This document shows positions 17,350 to 26,470 of a DNA stretch of 64,000 nucleotides, piece by piece (the first letter of the stretch is position 1; each line of letters opens with the position of its first letter). Below the pieces are notes generated by a model. The model was not told where the DNA came from, made no database searches, and worked only from the letters and a program-made list of their open reading frames with translations. The translations under genes were made by a program, and so were the position numbers. The stretch is from Cytophaga sp. FL35 (GTDB lineage Bacteria > Bacteroidota > Bacteroidia > Flavobacteriales > Flavobacteriaceae): NCBI RefSeq assembly GCF_014349235.1, contig NZ_JACSOH010000021.1, positions 1 through 64,000 of the forward strand, in the 5' to 3' direction.

Positions 17350-18624
17350 TTAAGCTGTTTCTACTTGAAGTTCTTTTTCTTTGCCTTCTGAGTCCTCTGG
17401 CAAGATGGTAGCATTTTTCAATCGTTTCATTCTTCTGTTTACATTACCTCGTACCACATAATGGTCAATGGTAGGCGCAAATACGTTCATTAAAAGAATG
17501 GCCAAGAAAACACCTTCTGGATAAGCAGGATTGAACACCCTGATCAACACAGAAATAAACCCGATGAAAAAACCATAAAACCATTTTCCCCTATTGGTTT
17601 GAGCTCCGGTTACAGGATCAGTTGCCATGTAAACAATACCGAAGGCCAAACCTCCAACAATTAAATGCTTCCAGAAATCAAAACTCATCAAACCGTAGAA
17701 CTTACTGGTTTCACCTATCCAACCTGCATCTACAACACCATTAAAGATCAAACCCATAACCAAAGAACCGATAACGGCACTCAACATGATCCTCCAGCTT
17801 GCAATCTTGGAGAAAATTAAGAACAATCCTCCCAAGAGAATTAAAAAAGTAGGGGTTTCACCAACTGAACCGGGAATAAAACCCCAGAACATGTCAGAAA
17901 CCGAATAAGACATTTCAGCGGCCTTGTTCTGTGCCAAATACCCCAAAATAGTTTCTCCAGAAATAGCATCCGGACCACCGGCCCTTTCAACAGCTTCATA
18001 TACCCAGACCTTATCACCACTCATCCAAGTAGGATATGCAAAGAACAAGAAAGCCCTAATAGTCAATGCCGGATTCAAAATATTCATTCCGGTACCACCA
18101 AAAACCTCTTTCCCAATGACCACCCCGAATACTACGGCCACGGCCAACATCCAAAGAGGTGTATCTATTGGTACGATCAGAGGCACCAACATACCGGTTA
18201 CCAAGTATCCTTCCTCTACCTCGTGACCTTTAATTACCGCAAAGATAAATTCCACAGTAAGACCCACTATGTAAGATACCGCCACGAGCGGCAATACTTT
18301 AATAATACCGATCCAGAAGTTATCCCAAGTAAGGAAATGCTCCATTACCGAGAAGTTTTCCGGAAAACCATTTACTGCTGAGTAATGCTGGTATCCCGCA
18401 TTGAACATGGAAAAAAGCAAAACGGGAACCAAGGCCATAATAACCGTGTTCATCGTTCTTTTTAAATCATCCGCAGCCCTAACATGACTACCACTATGGG
18501 TAGTTTCATCCGGGGTAAACAAAAAGGTATGAAACGCATTAAAAGCAGGGGCCATTTTCTTTCCACGAAAATGGTGCTTAATAATGTGCAGCCTTTTTTT
18601 CAATGTTAATTTTTTATCACTCAT
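17350..18624 (-). CDS. nqrB: Na+-translocating NADH:quinone reductase subunit B
   Basis: 424 residues. Main membrane subunit carrying covalent FMN and riboflavin, with about ten hydrophobic segments. Characteristic motifs: GGTGMNILNPAL, FAYPTWMSGDKVW, YMATDPVTGAQTNRGKWFYG and RVFNPAYPEGVFLAILLMN. The flavinylation site reads DAISGETILG, with Thr225 in the acceptor position but Glu224 where Ala is normal (SGAT). The codon is GAA at 17955-17953. Whether this is normal for the lineage needs an alignment. Confidence 0.96.
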   Translation of the reverse strand: MSDKKLTLKKRLHIIKHHFRGKKMAPAFNAFHTFLFTPDETTHSGSHVRAADDLKRTMNTVIMALVPVLLFSMFNAGYQHYSAVNGFPENFSVMEHFLTWDNFWIGIIKVLPLVAVSYIVGLTVEFIFAVIKGHEVEEGYLVTGMLVPLIVPIDTPLWMLAVAVVFGVVIGKEVFGGTGMNILNPALTIRAFLFFAYPTWMSGDKVWVYEAVERAGGPDAISGETILGYLAQNKAAEMSYSVSDMFWGFIPGSVGETPTFLILLGGLFLIFSKIASWRIMLSAVIGSLVMGLIFNGVVDAGWIGETSKFYGLMSFDFWKHLIVGGLAFGIVYMATDPVTGAQTNRGKWFYGFFIGFISVLIRVFNPAYPEGVFLAILLMNVFAPTIDHYVVRGNVNRRMKRLKNATILPEDSEGKEKELQVETA

Positions 18625-18626
18625 CT

Positions 18627-19979
18627 CTATCCTATTTCTTTATGTAACAAATCAAGACCCTCCCTAATTATTTGCTGATGTGGTTGTTTGGACACACACA
18701 CAAATTCCGTAAGTGAAAAATCTTCCGGGGCCACCTCGTAAAGACCAAGTTGTTCCATCTCATCCAAATCCTGAACCATACAAGCCTTTAACAACTGTAG
18801 CGGATAGATGTCCATGGGAAATACTTTTTCATACATTCCGGTAACCACAAAAGCCCTGTGCTCCCCGTTGGTATTGGTATCTAAATCGTATTTCTTATTT
18901 GGCTGCATCCAAGAAAAGGTAAGCGCCCTTGTTGCCGATATTTTATTGAAGATAGGTTTATTCCATCCAAAAAGGTCATAATCATCGCCTTCTGGAATTA
19001 CGGAAACCGTATTGTTATAAAAACCTAGATAGCCATCTGGCCTACTTTTTCTTCCCGTTAGCACATCACCATTGATTACCCTAAAGTTTTCATTGGTGAC
19101 ACCGCTACTGTAAAGAAAAGTAGAAATTTCGGCACCTATTTTTGTTGTATAATATTTGGGAGCCTTCACGCAAGAGCCTGCAAGCGCGATCACTCTTTCC
19201 GCATTGAACTTTCCTGTCAACAAAAGCTCGCCTATAACCACCAAGTCTTGTGGCGTTACCGTCCAAACGGTTTCTCCTTTATTGATTGGATCAATTTTAT
19301 TGATTTGGGTCCCCACCAAACCTGAAGGGTGCGGACCGGAAACTTTATGTAATTCCACTCCACTAACACCTGACAATGGAGAGCTGGACTGAGCACCGAC
19401 GGATACATGCACCTTACCTGGGGTAAGTTTCCCCAAAGCGGTTATGGCCGCCTGCAACTCCGCCTCCTTGCCTTGTAGCACATAATCATAATTGGCTGCT
19501 AAAGGGGCACTGGCATAGGCGGAAATAAAAATTGCCTTTGGTGTAGCATCAGGATTCGCCACTATATCATAGGGACGTTGTTTTATAAAAGGCCAAACAC
19601 CTCCTTTTAGCATGTATGCCTTTAATTCCTCCTTAGAGGCACTTTCCACCTGCAAAGGTGTATGGGCTAATTGTGATTGTTCCTTATCCGCTAAAATTTT
19701 CAGGGATAGAATTTTTCTTCTTGCACCTCTATTGATTTCCACCAATTCACCGCTCACAGGTGAAACAAAAAGCATATCCTCCCTATTCTTATTATAGAAA
19801 AGAGGCTCCCCGGCTTTTACCTCGGCTCCTTGCTTTACCAACATTTTAGGTGTTATTCCGTGAAAATCGTCAAGATTTATGGCGTAAACATTGCTTAGAA
19901 CAGCTTTAGAAGTAGATTGCTCTGCAGCACCAACAAGATTAATGTTCAAGCCCTTTTTAATCCGAATGTCTTTAGACAT
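18627..19979 (-). CDS. nqrA: Na+-translocating NADH:quinone reductase subunit A
   Basis: 450 residues, first gene of the operon. Peripheral cytoplasmic subunit implicated in quinone binding. It begins SKDIRIKKGLNINLVG, with an RnfC-like N-terminal barrel (VKQGAEVKAGEPLFY...) and the motif VSGPHPSGLVGTQI in the middle. There are only two-base gaps to nqrB. A -7 element lies 35 bases upstream. Confidence 0.97.
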   Translation of the reverse strand: MSKDIRIKKGLNINLVGAAEQSTSKAVLSNVYAINLDDFHGITPKMLVKQGAEVKAGEPLFYNKNREDMLFVSPVSGELVEINRGARRKILSLKILADKEQSQLAHTPLQVESASKEELKAYMLKGGVWPFIKQRPYDIVANPDATPKAIFISAYASAPLAANYDYVLQGKEAELQAAITALGKLTPGKVHVSVGAQSSSPLSGVSGVELHKVSGPHPSGLVGTQINKIDPINKGETVWTVTPQDLVVIGELLLTGKFNAERVIALAGSCVKAPKYYTTKIGAEISTFLYSSGVTNENFRVINGDVLTGRKSRPDGYLGFYNNTVSVIPEGDDYDLFGWNKPIFNKISATRALTFSWMQPNKKYDLDTNTNGEHRAFVVTGMYEKVFPMDIYPLQLLKACMVQDLDEMEQLGLYEVAPEDFSLTEFVCVSKQPHQQIIREGLDLLHKEIG

Positions 19980-20014
19980 ATTATTGTAGACCTTAGGTTA
20001 ACTGAAATATTGCG

Positions 20015-20022
20015 CAAAAATA
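20015..20022 (-). promoter_or_regulatory. Candidate -7 element (TATTTTTG) of the nqr operon
   Basis: Minus-strand TATTTTTG matches TAnnTTTG, 35 bases before the nqrA ATG. No clear TTG at -33. Confidence 0.45.
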
Positions 20023-20105
20023 GTACTTAAAGGATAGTTTTCATAATAAATGCCTATAAATTTGGATCCTATATCGATCTTAATTTATTGGGCACGCATT
20101 TTGTT

Positions 20106-20113
20106 TAACTTTG
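20106..20113 (+). promoter_or_regulatory. -7 element (TAACTTTG) of the T9SS Plug gene
   Basis: TAACTTTG matches TAnnTTTG 22 bases before the ATG. A TTG at 20088-20090 is only 15 bases upstream, shorter than usual. Confidence 0.5.
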
Positions 20114-20135
20114 CCACAAAAAAAATAGCAGATTC

Positions 20136-21380
20136 ATGCTAAGAAAATTTACATTCCTATTTTCCCTATTCTTTTTTACACAACTTATTGCCCAGGTACA
20201 AGAAGAAATTAATCCGCCATCCCATATAAAAACCGTAATTTTTGGAGGTCCAACAGAAGACCAATTTCCGGTTGTAGAACTGGGCGAAACGATACGATTG
20301 GAATTTGACGACCTTACCGCTTCGGAAAGTGATTATTACTATAAAATAATTCATTGTGATTATGATTGGACGCCTTCGCAATTACTAAAATCCCAATATT
20401 TGAACGGAGTTGACAACCAACGAATCATTGATTATGAAAATAGCTACTCTACCCTTCAACCTTATTCCAATTATAGACTGAGCATACCCAATGAAAATGT
20501 TAGCCTAAAGGTAAGCGGCAACTATGTATTGGAAATTTACGACGACAATTACGAGCTTCAATTTTCAAGAAGATTTGTGGTGTATACAGACGCCGTTCAA
20601 GTGGGAGCCACAGTAAAGCGTTCAAGGGATTTCAACTTTTTAATGGAAAAACAGGTAGTACAATTTACCATTAACGCCGGTAGTTTTAAACTTGTAAACC
20701 CCAAGAAGGAAGTGAAAGTAGCAATCATACAAAACTACCAATGGAACACGGCCCTTTACAATATTAAACCCCAATATACTATAGGCAATGAACTTGTTTA
20801 CAAGTACGATCAAGAGACCAGTTTTTTTGCCGGTAACGAATATCTCAATTTTGACACTAGCGACCTTAGGGCGCCTAGCTCGCAAATAGGAAAAATTGAA
20901 ATAGCGGACCTCTATCACCATTACCTATTTGCAGACGGATTTAGATCTATGGACGCTTACACCTATTTCCCGGATATCAACGGGGATTTTGTTGTTAGAA
21001 CCTTGCAAGGTGAGGACCATTCCCGAGAAGCGGAATATAGTATGGTACATTTCTCCCTTCCTTATGACCCTCTGCTTAATTTGGATACCGTTTACATCTA
21101 CGGAAAGTTTAACAACTATGCCCTTACGGATGAAAATAAGCTTACTTATAACGAGGACAATGGCATGATGGAGGGAACAATAAAACTTAAACAAGGGTTC
21201 TACAACTATAAATATGTGGTACACAAAGAAGACACTACTATTGATAACAGTCTAGTTGGCGGAAATTTTCATTTTACCGAGAACAACTATCTAATCCTGG
21301 TGTACTACAGAAATTTTGGAGACCTTTACGATAGCATCATAGGCATTGGGAACGCCAATTCCCGAAATATCAGCAATTAA
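20136..21380 (+). CDS. Type IX secretion system Plug-like protein (DUF5103 family)
   Basis: 414 residues with a signal peptide (about 1-19, ending LIAQ). The sequence matches the family once called DUF5103: an N-terminal Ig-like domain (KTVIFGGPTEDQFPVVELG, YYYKIIHCDYDW) and a C-terminal beta domain ending in a carbohydrate-binding-like fold (DTVYIYGKFNNY...FYNYKYVV). In Flavobacterium the family member called Plug closes the periplasmic side of the SprA translocon when no cargo-binding PorV is attached. Assignment is by family resemblance. It is divergent from nqrA and may be co-transcribed with the next gene (31 bases). Confidence 0.85.
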   Translation: MLRKFTFLFSLFFFTQLIAQVQEEINPPSHIKTVIFGGPTEDQFPVVELGETIRLEFDDLTASESDYYYKIIHCDYDWTPSQLLKSQYLNGVDNQRIIDYENSYSTLQPYSNYRLSIPNENVSLKVSGNYVLEIYDDNYELQFSRRFVVYTDAVQVGATVKRSRDFNFLMEKQVVQFTINAGSFKLVNPKKEVKVAIIQNYQWNTALYNIKPQYTIGNELVYKYDQETSFFAGNEYLNFDTSDLRAPSSQIGKIEIADLYHHYLFADGFRSMDAYTYFPDINGDFVVRTLQGEDHSREAEYSMVHFSLPYDPLLNLDTVYIYGKFNNYALTDENKLTYNEDNGMMEGTIKLKQGFYNYKYVVHKEDTTIDNSLVGGNFHFTENNYLILVYYRNFGDLYDSIIGIGNANSRNISN

Positions 21381-21411
21381 CCTATATTTATTTCCGTATC
21401 AGTAATGCTTT

Positions 21412-22533
21412 ATGGAAAACAAACCAGTCATCAAGGAAAAAGGGCGTTACCAGGTCCATTTTAGGGGGACCGAATGTCTCAACTGTGGCCACCCCCTCAA
21501 ACTAAGTGATAGGTTTTGCCCCAACTGCTCGCAGGCCAATAGCACAAAAAAGTTGTCCATAAAGGATTTTGTGGATGAATTTTTCGCCAATTACTTCGCC
21601 TATGACTCCAAACTTTTAAGAACCTTATCGGCATTACTTTTAAAGCCAGGGAGAATTACCCGGGATTATATAAACGGTAAGCGGGTTTCTTACACCAACC
21701 CCTTTCGTTTTTTACTGAGTTTGGCCATTGTTTATTTCTTGATTTTAGGCCTTACCGGAGATTTTGACCAAATTGACCTAAAACCAAATACAGCGGACCT
21801 AGCGGATTTTGACCTCAAAAAAACCTTGGACACCATTCAATACGAAAATGAAAACGAAAAGCAAAGATTACTACAGCTTGCAGATTCATTGCCTATAAGC
21901 AACTATATTGATCTTGTTTCAAAAAAGGATTCTGCCCTAAAAGCAGACCCGGTCACCTATTTTAGTTCCCTAAAAGACGAATCCAAGACATTTCGAATTT
22001 TGCGAAAACAAGATTTTTTCAATACCGTTATCAAAAATGGCAGTATTCGAACTTATAAAGATGCACTTGAAAAATATGAATTTGAAGACTCTCGAGAAAA
22101 TCAATTTGCATTTACCGCAGGAAGAAGTTTTGCCAAAATAAGTGCCAACCCTGGAGACTTTTTGCGCACAATGATTTCCAGGCTACCTTTTGCGGTGTTT
22201 TTCTTTCTACCCCTTTTTACCCTGTTCATTTGGCTGGTTTACATCAGAAAAAGGTTCAATTATACCGATCATTTGATCTTTAGCTTTCACAACACATCAC
22301 TATTGTTTATCTTGCTCATTATTAGCTATTTGGTCGATACGATTTTTAACAGTAAAAGTAATTGGCTGTTTTTGAGCATTTTTTCGGTTTACTTGTTTCA
22401 GGCAATGCGAAAATTCTATGGTCAAAACGTTTTTAAAACTATTGTTAAGTATCTTTTTTTAAACGCAATTTTTATTATTTTAGCTACTGTCTCGACCCTT
22501 ATACTAATTACGGGAAACATTATTACCTATTAG
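21412..22533 (+). CDS. DUF3667 zinc-ribbon membrane protein
   Basis: 373 residues. A zinc ribbon with Cys22, Cys25, Cys36 and Cys39 (CLNCGHP...FCPNCSQ) is followed by DFVDEFFANYFAYDSKLLRTL and LLKPGRITRDYINGKRVSYTNPFRFL, the DUF3667 signature. One membrane segment is at about 100-115, then a charged central region (about 120-250), then four hydrophobic segments to the C-terminus. Function unknown. Confidence 0.85.
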   Translation: MENKPVIKEKGRYQVHFRGTECLNCGHPLKLSDRFCPNCSQANSTKKLSIKDFVDEFFANYFAYDSKLLRTLSALLLKPGRITRDYINGKRVSYTNPFRFLLSLAIVYFLILGLTGDFDQIDLKPNTADLADFDLKKTLDTIQYENENEKQRLLQLADSLPISNYIDLVSKKDSALKADPVTYFSSLKDESKTFRILRKQDFFNTVIKNGSIRTYKDALEKYEFEDSRENQFAFTAGRSFAKISANPGDFLRTMISRLPFAVFFFLPLFTLFIWLVYIRKRFNYTDHLIFSFHNTSLLFILLIISYLVDTIFNSKSNWLFLSIFSVYLFQAMRKFYGQNVFKTIVKYLFLNAIFIILATVSTLILITGNIITY

Positions 22534-22547
22534 CCCCAAGTTATAAA

Positions 22548-22934
22548 ATGATTACACAGGTTACCAAAGGCATTAAAATTTCGGTGAACACTAGTTTTGA
22601 AGGCACTTTTTTCAAAAACTATAAAATGCACTTCGCTTTCGCCTACACCATAACTATCGAGAACCAAAGTAAGGATTCCGTTCAGCTAACTTCCAGACAT
22701 TGGAAGATTCACGATGCCCTCAACGAATTAGAGATTCTTGACGGCGAAGGTGTTATTGGTAAAAAACCGGTTATTAAGCCAGGGGAGTCCCACACCTATA
22801 CTTCAGGATGTTTATTGGCATCGCCTATCGGTGCCATGAGAGGTCATTACAACATGGTAAATTTTGCCTCGACAGAAAAATTCAGGGTCTATGTACCAAC
22901 CTTTAAATTCCATGCTCCTTTTGCCCTCAATTAA
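22548..22934 (+). CDS. apaG: ApaG/DUF525 domain protein
   Basis: 128 residues, full length for this single beta-sandwich domain. Motifs: FAYTITIENQSKDSVQLTSRHW, GEGVIGKKPVIKPGESHTYTSG and PIGAMRGHY. Historically linked to Co2+ resistance and Mg2+ efflux; the molecular role is not settled. Cytosolic. 14 bases after the DUF3667 gene. Confidence 0.93.
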   Translation: MITQVTKGIKISVNTSFEGTFFKNYKMHFAFAYTITIENQSKDSVQLTSRHWKIHDALNELEILDGEGVIGKKPVIKPGESHTYTSGCLLASPIGAMRGHYNMVNFASTEKFRVYVPTFKFHAPFALN

Positions 22935-22984
22935 AAGATGGTAATAAAATAGTTTTTACAATTTAAATCAAAGGGAAAACTCGT

Positions 22985-23005
22985 CATAGCATTCAGAATA
23001 CTATG
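22985..23005 (+). terminator. Weak hairpin after apaG
   Basis: CATAG...CTATG with an inner ATTC/GAAT pair, followed by a T-rich run (GCCTTTCTTTTTT). Marginal stem. Confidence 0.35.
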
Positions 23006-23036
23006 GCCTTTCTTTTTTATTTCAAATTAGTCCTCC

Positions 23037-23044
23037 TACCTTTG
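23037..23044 (+). promoter_or_regulatory. -7 element (TACCTTTG) of pruA
   Basis: TACCTTTG matches TAnnTTTG, 32 bases before the ATG. No TTG at -33. Confidence 0.5.
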
Positions 23045-23076
23045 CGTATTAGTAATTTTAAAAAAATATACGCTAT

Positions 23077-24705
23077 ATGGGCAAAGGATTTTTCCAAGTA
23101 CCAACTGCTGTAAACGAGCCAATTAAAAGCTACGCGCCAGGCACTCCAGAACGTGAGGAAGTTTTAGCTGCTTATAAAGAATTTTACAATGGACAAGTTG
23201 AAGTTCCTCTATACATTGGAAGTAAGGAAGTAAAAACGGGCAACACAAAACCCATGTCGCCCCCGCATGACCATCAACATGTTGTTGGCAACTACCATTT
23301 GGCAGAGAAAAAGAATGTGCAAGAAGCAATAGATAATTGCTTAACATCTAGAACAGCTTGGGCCAATCTCACTTGGGAACAACGTGCTGCGGTTTTTTTA
23401 AAGGCAGCCGACCTTATTGCGGGACCGTACCGCGCCAAAATAAACGCGGCCACTATGATCGCTCAGTCCAAAAATATTCATCAGGCTGAGATAGATTCAG
23501 CATGTGAGCTGATTGATTTTCTTAGATTCAACGTGGAATACATGTCGCAAATCTATGAGGAACAACCGGAATCTGCACCAGGAACCTGGAACCGAGTGGA
23601 ATATAGACCCTTGGAAGGTTTTGTATATGCCATTACCCCCTTCAACTTTACGGCAATCGCAGGTAACCTGCCAGCTAGTGCTGCCATGATGGGAAATGTC
23701 GTTCTTTGGAAGCCAAGTGATTCCCAAATTTTTTCCGCCAAAGTAATTGTTGATGTCTTCAAAGAAGCAGGTTTGCCGGATGGAGTTATCAACGTGGTTT
23801 ATGGAGATCCCGTTATGGTAACCGAAACGGTTTTGACAAGCCCAGATTTCTCTGGATTGCATTTTACAGGATCTACACATGTATTCAAAGAACTTTGGAA
23901 ACAGATCGGCAACAACATTCACAACTATAGGACCTACCCAAGAATTGTAGGTGAAACTGGAGGAAAGGATTTTATTATCGCCCACCCTACAGCCAATCCA
24001 CAGCAGGTAGCGACGGCTATTGCCAGAGGTGCCTTTGAATTTCAGGGGCAAAAGTGTAGTGCTGCCTCAAGAGTGTACTTACCAAAATCTATCTCCGAAG
24101 ATGTTCTAGAAAGGGTTAAAAATGATGTGGGAACTTTCAACAAGCCCGGCAGCCCAGAAGATATGAGTAATTTTATTACTGCCGTTATCCATGAAGGATC
24201 TTTTGATAAATTGGCCAAGTATATTGACCAGGCCAAAAAGGACGAAAATGCGGAAGTAATCATCGGAGGTAACTATGATAAATCTAAGGGCTATTTTGTA
24301 GAGCCTACGGTTATCTTGACCACAGACCCGAAGTATACTACCATGGAAACCGAACTTTTTGGACCTGTGGTTACCGTATATGTGTATGAGGACAAGGATT
24401 GGTCCAATACCCTAAAATTGGTAGATGAAACTTCAGAATACGCCTTAACGGGTGCTGTTTTGTCCGGAGACCGCTATGCCATTGACGAAGCTACCAAAGC
24501 ATTGCAAAATTGTGCCGGAAATTTCTATATCAATGACAAACCCACAGGAGCAGTTGTTGGTCAACAGCCATTTGGAGGAGCAAGAGCATCTGGAACCAAT
24601 GATAAGGCAGGTTCTGCCCAAAACCTTTTGAGGTGGGTATCACCTAGATTGATCAAGGAAACGTTTGTTACACCAACGGACTATAGATATCCTTTCCTAG
24701 GGTAA
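23077..24705 (+). CDS. pruA: L-glutamate gamma-semialdehyde dehydrogenase
   Basis: 542 residues, typical of the stand-alone P5C dehydrogenase. It performs the second step of proline catabolism, oxidising glutamate semialdehyde to glutamate with NAD+. The catalytic Cys327 is in GQKCSAASR and the general base Glu293 in VGETGGKD. The C-terminus (GAVVGQQPFGGARASGTNDKAG) is the proline-pathway form. No proline dehydrogenase gene is nearby, so PutA is split in this organism. Confidence 0.96.
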   Translation: MGKGFFQVPTAVNEPIKSYAPGTPEREEVLAAYKEFYNGQVEVPLYIGSKEVKTGNTKPMSPPHDHQHVVGNYHLAEKKNVQEAIDNCLTSRTAWANLTWEQRAAVFLKAADLIAGPYRAKINAATMIAQSKNIHQAEIDSACELIDFLRFNVEYMSQIYEEQPESAPGTWNRVEYRPLEGFVYAITPFNFTAIAGNLPASAAMMGNVVLWKPSDSQIFSAKVIVDVFKEAGLPDGVINVVYGDPVMVTETVLTSPDFSGLHFTGSTHVFKELWKQIGNNIHNYRTYPRIVGETGGKDFIIAHPTANPQQVATAIARGAFEFQGQKCSAASRVYLPKSISEDVLERVKNDVGTFNKPGSPEDMSNFITAVIHEGSFDKLAKYIDQAKKDENAEVIIGGNYDKSKGYFVEPTVILTTDPKYTTMETELFGPVVTVYVYEDKDWSNTLKLVDETSEYALTGAVLSGDRYAIDEATKALQNCAGNFYINDKPTGAVVGQQPFGGARASGTNDKAGSAQNLLRWVSPRLIKETFVTPTDYRYPFLG

Positions 24706-24729
24706 GCATACACCAGAATTGAATAGAAA

Positions 24730-24758
24730 GGGGATGGATAACATCCCCCTTTTTTTTT
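24730..24758 (+). terminator. Terminator of pruA
   Basis: Stem GGGGATG / CATCCCC, loop GATAA, followed by nine T residues. Confidence 0.9.
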
Positions 24759-24876
24759 ATAAACCCATATTATATTTCTCGTTTGACGAGGATTTTTTTA
24801 ACTGATTTCATACCTTGTGAGGAGGTAATGAATTCACTTACATTAGATTAACAACATCAACTAAAACAATTTACAA

Positions 24877-25389
24877 ATGAAAAAAGTAGTCTTTTTACTA
24901 TGTTTCTCTTGCTGCCTTATGTCTTTCGCCCAAGAGAATCTGACCCAAAACACCATACAGGGAGTTTTGAAAGGAAATCAAGAACAGGTTCTTAGCCTAG
25001 CACAAGCTTTTTCTGAAGAACAATACAATTGGCGCCCCATGGAAGGCGTCAATTCAGTAGGAGAAGCTTTATTGCATGTGGCTGGGGCCAATTATTTTTT
25101 AGCATCCAAATTGGGCTTCCCACCACCGGAAGATGTAGATATGATGAATATGGCAAAAATAACAGGCAAGGACAACATTATTGAGACCCTAAAAAAATCA
25201 AATGAATTTGTCCTGGAAAAAGTTACCAAAATAGAAGACGGCAATCTGAACGACGAAGTGGATTTTGGTTTTGCCCAGATGAATAAATTATCCGGTTTGC
25301 TTATAATAATGGAGCATAACGGAGAGCACAAGGGACAACTAATAGCCTATGCCAGATCCAACGGGGTTGTACCACCTTGGAGTAAATAA
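24877..25389 (+). CDS. Secreted DinB-family protein
   Basis: 170 residues with an N-terminal signal (hydrophobic core about 4-17, ending SFAQ). The four-helix DinB fold carries the three-His metal site: His67 (LLHVAGA), His147 and His151 (EHNGEHKGQL). Related proteins include metal-dependent thiol (mycothiol/bacillithiol) transferases, but the exported members are uncharacterised. Monocistronic, with a clear terminator. Confidence 0.85.
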   Translation: MKKVVFLLCFSCCLMSFAQENLTQNTIQGVLKGNQEQVLSLAQAFSEEQYNWRPMEGVNSVGEALLHVAGANYFLASKLGFPPPEDVDMMNMAKITGKDNIIETLKKSNEFVLEKVTKIEDGNLNDEVDFGFAQMNKLSGLLIIMEHNGEHKGQLIAYARSNGVVPPWSK

Positions 25390-25415
25390 GCACAGACAAT
25401 TCAATTATTCTGTTC

Positions 25416-25441
25416 ACCCCTCTAATTAGTTTTAGAGGGGT
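25416..25441 (+). terminator. Terminator of the DinB-family gene
   Basis: Perfect 10-bp stem ACCCCTCTAA / TTAGAGGGGT with a 6-base loop, followed by TTTT. Confidence 0.9.
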
Positions 25442-25541
25442 TTTTATTTGAAATAACCAACCAAACTTCACGTCATCTACATATTAAATCCGTAAAAAGT
25501 AGCGGTAAACACAATTCTAATGTAAATTTAACGTTAATAAA

Positions 25542-25572
25542 TTGTAAATTAAAGGTAATTAAGCCACCTTTG
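25542..25572 (+). promoter_or_regulatory. Promoter-like element (TTG-N20-CACCTTTG)
   Basis: TTG at 25542-25544 and CACCTTTG at 25565-25572 have the ideal 20-base spacing, with one mismatch to TAnnTTTG. No annotated plus-strand gene follows except the tiny ORFs at 25577-25724. Confidence 0.5.
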
Positions 25573-25595
25573 TACAATGATAAATGCGCAGGATT

Positions 25596-25724
25596 ATGAA
25601 AAGAACGACGTTTGCCCAAAGAACAAGAATGATTCTCACCTGTCTCCAAATCCATATTTGGGGACACATGAAAATCTATGCTAGAAAGTATAGGAAGACC
25701 TATTACAGGATGTTGAGCTTGTAG
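25596..25724 (+). CDS. Candidate small basic protein (42 aa)
   Basis: ATG at 25596 to TAG at 25722-25724 encodes a 42-residue, strongly basic peptide (MKRTTFAQRTRMILT... KYRKTYYRMLSL). It lies about 20 bases behind a promoter-like element and ends one base before the rsmG stop on the other strand. A second ORF of 35 codons in another frame starts at ATG 25577. I do not recognise either. Both could be coincidental and the transcript could be a non-coding RNA. Confidence 0.35.
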   Translation: MKRTTFAQRTRMILTCLQIHIWGHMKIYARKYRKTYYRMLSL

Positions 25725-25725
25725 C

Positions 25726-26361
25726 TTAGCCCTTAAATTTTAGAGGTAGGTACACTACTTTTTTAGTTTGGAAGAAGTCCTCTTCAAAAAAGTTGGGCAG
25801 GTCATAAATCTGAACCGTTTTATAGTCCTTAAGTTCCTCACTCAAATCGCCCCCCTTCAAGTATAAAATTCCATTCCTTCTCTCGTGCTCGGAATCCTTT
25901 TTAATTTTACCCTTCACCCAATGGGTAAAAGTAGGCATGGCCGCCACCGCCCTACTGACAATAAAATCAAACTGCCCCTTTAATTCCTCAACCCTAGAAT
26001 TAACAGTAGTGATATTATTCAGCTCCAACCCTTGCACCACTTCATCCACAACCTTGATTTTCTTACCAATTGAATCTACGAGCGTAAAATCTGTTTCTGG
26101 AAAAAGTATAGCCAAGGGCACTCCAGGAAAACCACCTCCCGTGCCAACATCAAGAACTTTGCTTCCCGGCTTAAACTCTTGTACTTTGGCAATTCCCAAA
26201 GAATGGAGCACATGTCTCAAATAGAGTTCATCAATATCTTTCCTAGAAACCACGTTTATCTTTTGGTTCCAATCTTTGTACAGGTGCTCCAACTTTAAAA
26301 TATTTTGCTGTTGTACATCGGATAAATTGGGAAAATATTTAAAAACTATTTCGGCTGTCAT
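25726..26361 (-). CDS. rsmG: 16S rRNA (guanine-527-N7)-methyltransferase
   Basis: 211 residues, standard for RsmG/GidB. Methylates N7 of G527 in 16S rRNA. The SAM-binding motif VLDVGTGGGFPGVPLAI (about 69-85), the N-terminal LEHLYKDWNQKINVVSRKDI and the later FIVSRAVAAMP are all diagnostic. Confidence 0.96.
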   Translation of the reverse strand: MTAEIVFKYFPNLSDVQQQNILKLEHLYKDWNQKINVVSRKDIDELYLRHVLHSLGIAKVQEFKPGSKVLDVGTGGGFPGVPLAILFPETDFTLVDSIGKKIKVVDEVVQGLELNNITTVNSRVEELKGQFDFIVSRAVAAMPTFTHWVKGKIKKDSEHERRNGILYLKGGDLSEELKDYKTVQIYDLPNFFEEDFFQTKKVVYLPLKFKG

Positions 26362-26470
26362 GCGTATATTTGTATGTCGGCTAAATTACTATATATACCG
26401 GTTACATAATAACTTCAATACAATTTATAAGGATAAAAGGTTGCTATTATCCATAAAAGCTTAAACTATA

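Noticed and set aside
23497-24051. 184-codon minus-strand ORF
   Set aside because: Antisense to pruA, whose frame is fully conserved; no independent support.
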